A DNA stretch of 5,039 nucleotides from Verrucomicrobiota bacterium. Lineage in GTDB: Bacteria > Verrucomicrobiota > Verrucomicrobiia > Verrucomicrobiales > DEV007. The notes beneath the pieces were generated by a model. The model did no database searches, had not been told where the DNA came from, and saw only the letters and a list, made by a program, of their open reading frames with translations. Of the stretch, positions 4,937 to 5,039 are shown in pieces; the stretch's first letter is position 1, and every line of letters begins with the position of its first letter. Made by a program: the position numbers and the translations under genes. The stretch lies in NCBI GenBank assembly GCA_013152075.1, contig JAADHD010000222.1, positions 1-5,039 on the forward strand, given 5' to 3'.

Positions 4937-5039
4937 ATGCCTCGTTTTCCTTTGTCATCCGATTCTACCATCAACCGTGTTTCGGCAGTGTTGTTGCTGG
5001 TGGCGACGTCGTTCCTGTTGTTTCTCTGGCGGTTGCCTG
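4937..5039 (+). CDS. N-terminus of a putative membrane protein (3' end outside window)
   Basis: The frame from the ATG at 4937 is open to the window edge, giving 34 residues. After a short polar stretch (MPRFPLSSDSTINRV) comes a hydrophobic segment, SAVLLLVATSFLLFLW (16-31), then RLP. This is a transmembrane helix or uncleaved signal anchor. The arrangement resembles the first helix of multi-span glycosyltransferases of the ArnT/PMT type, but too little is present to assign a family. The placement divergent to the FG-GAP gene and the candidate promoter upstream support a real gene start. No ribosome binding site is seen. Confidence 0.55.
   Translation, partial: MPRFPLSSDSTINRVSAVLLLVATSFLLFLWRLP

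Overview
The window looks like a chromosomal stretch from a member of the Planctomycetes-Verrucomicrobia (PVC) superphylum, most likely a verrucomicrobium. Three things point that way. The first is the C-terminal half of a large secreted dehydrogenase-type protein, whose beta-sandwich module runs straight into a class I cytochrome c. The second is an exported FG-GAP beta-propeller protein of a type I associate with PVC genomes. The third is the weak or absent Shine-Dalgarno sequences in front of most genes. This taxonomic call is inference from protein style, not from a marker gene.

Layout: (1) 1-821 (+), 3' part of a c-type-cytochrome-bearing oxidoreductase, open at the left edge. (2) 839-1612 (+), a complete UbiE/MenG-like SAM methyltransferase only 17 bases downstream, probably co-transcribed. 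(3) 1613-2024, a repeat-rich spacer holding two inverted copies of a CGCGGAT-triplet repeat that bracket about 100 bases, plus two direct copies of a short G-rich motif. (4) 2025-3374 (+), an exported M20-family amidohydrolase with a signal peptide and intact metal-site motifs. (5) 3375-3656, a convergent spacer with a hairpin, a 49-base diverged duplicate of the 3' end of the first gene, a third CGCGGAT-triplet copy and a second hairpin. (6) 3657-4823 (-), an exported FG-GAP/VCBS beta-propeller protein. (7) 4824-4936, a divergent promoter-bearing gap. (8) 4937-5039 (+), the N-terminus of a membrane-anchored protein cut by the right edge.

Three of the four recognisable products are exported or use periplasmic chemistry: a cytochrome-linked dehydrogenase, a secreted amidohydrolase and a Ca-loop propeller. 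This fits a heterotroph that processes amides or carbohydrates outside the cytoplasm. A shared pathway cannot be shown, because apart from the cytochrome/methyltransferase pair the genes look like separate transcription units. No defence system, mobile element with a transposase, CRISPR array, tRNA or rRNA is visible. The most unusual content is in the two spacers: a dispersed repeat with a strict 9/10-base internal rhythm, and a gene-tail relic whose differences from the intact gene are almost all synonymous.
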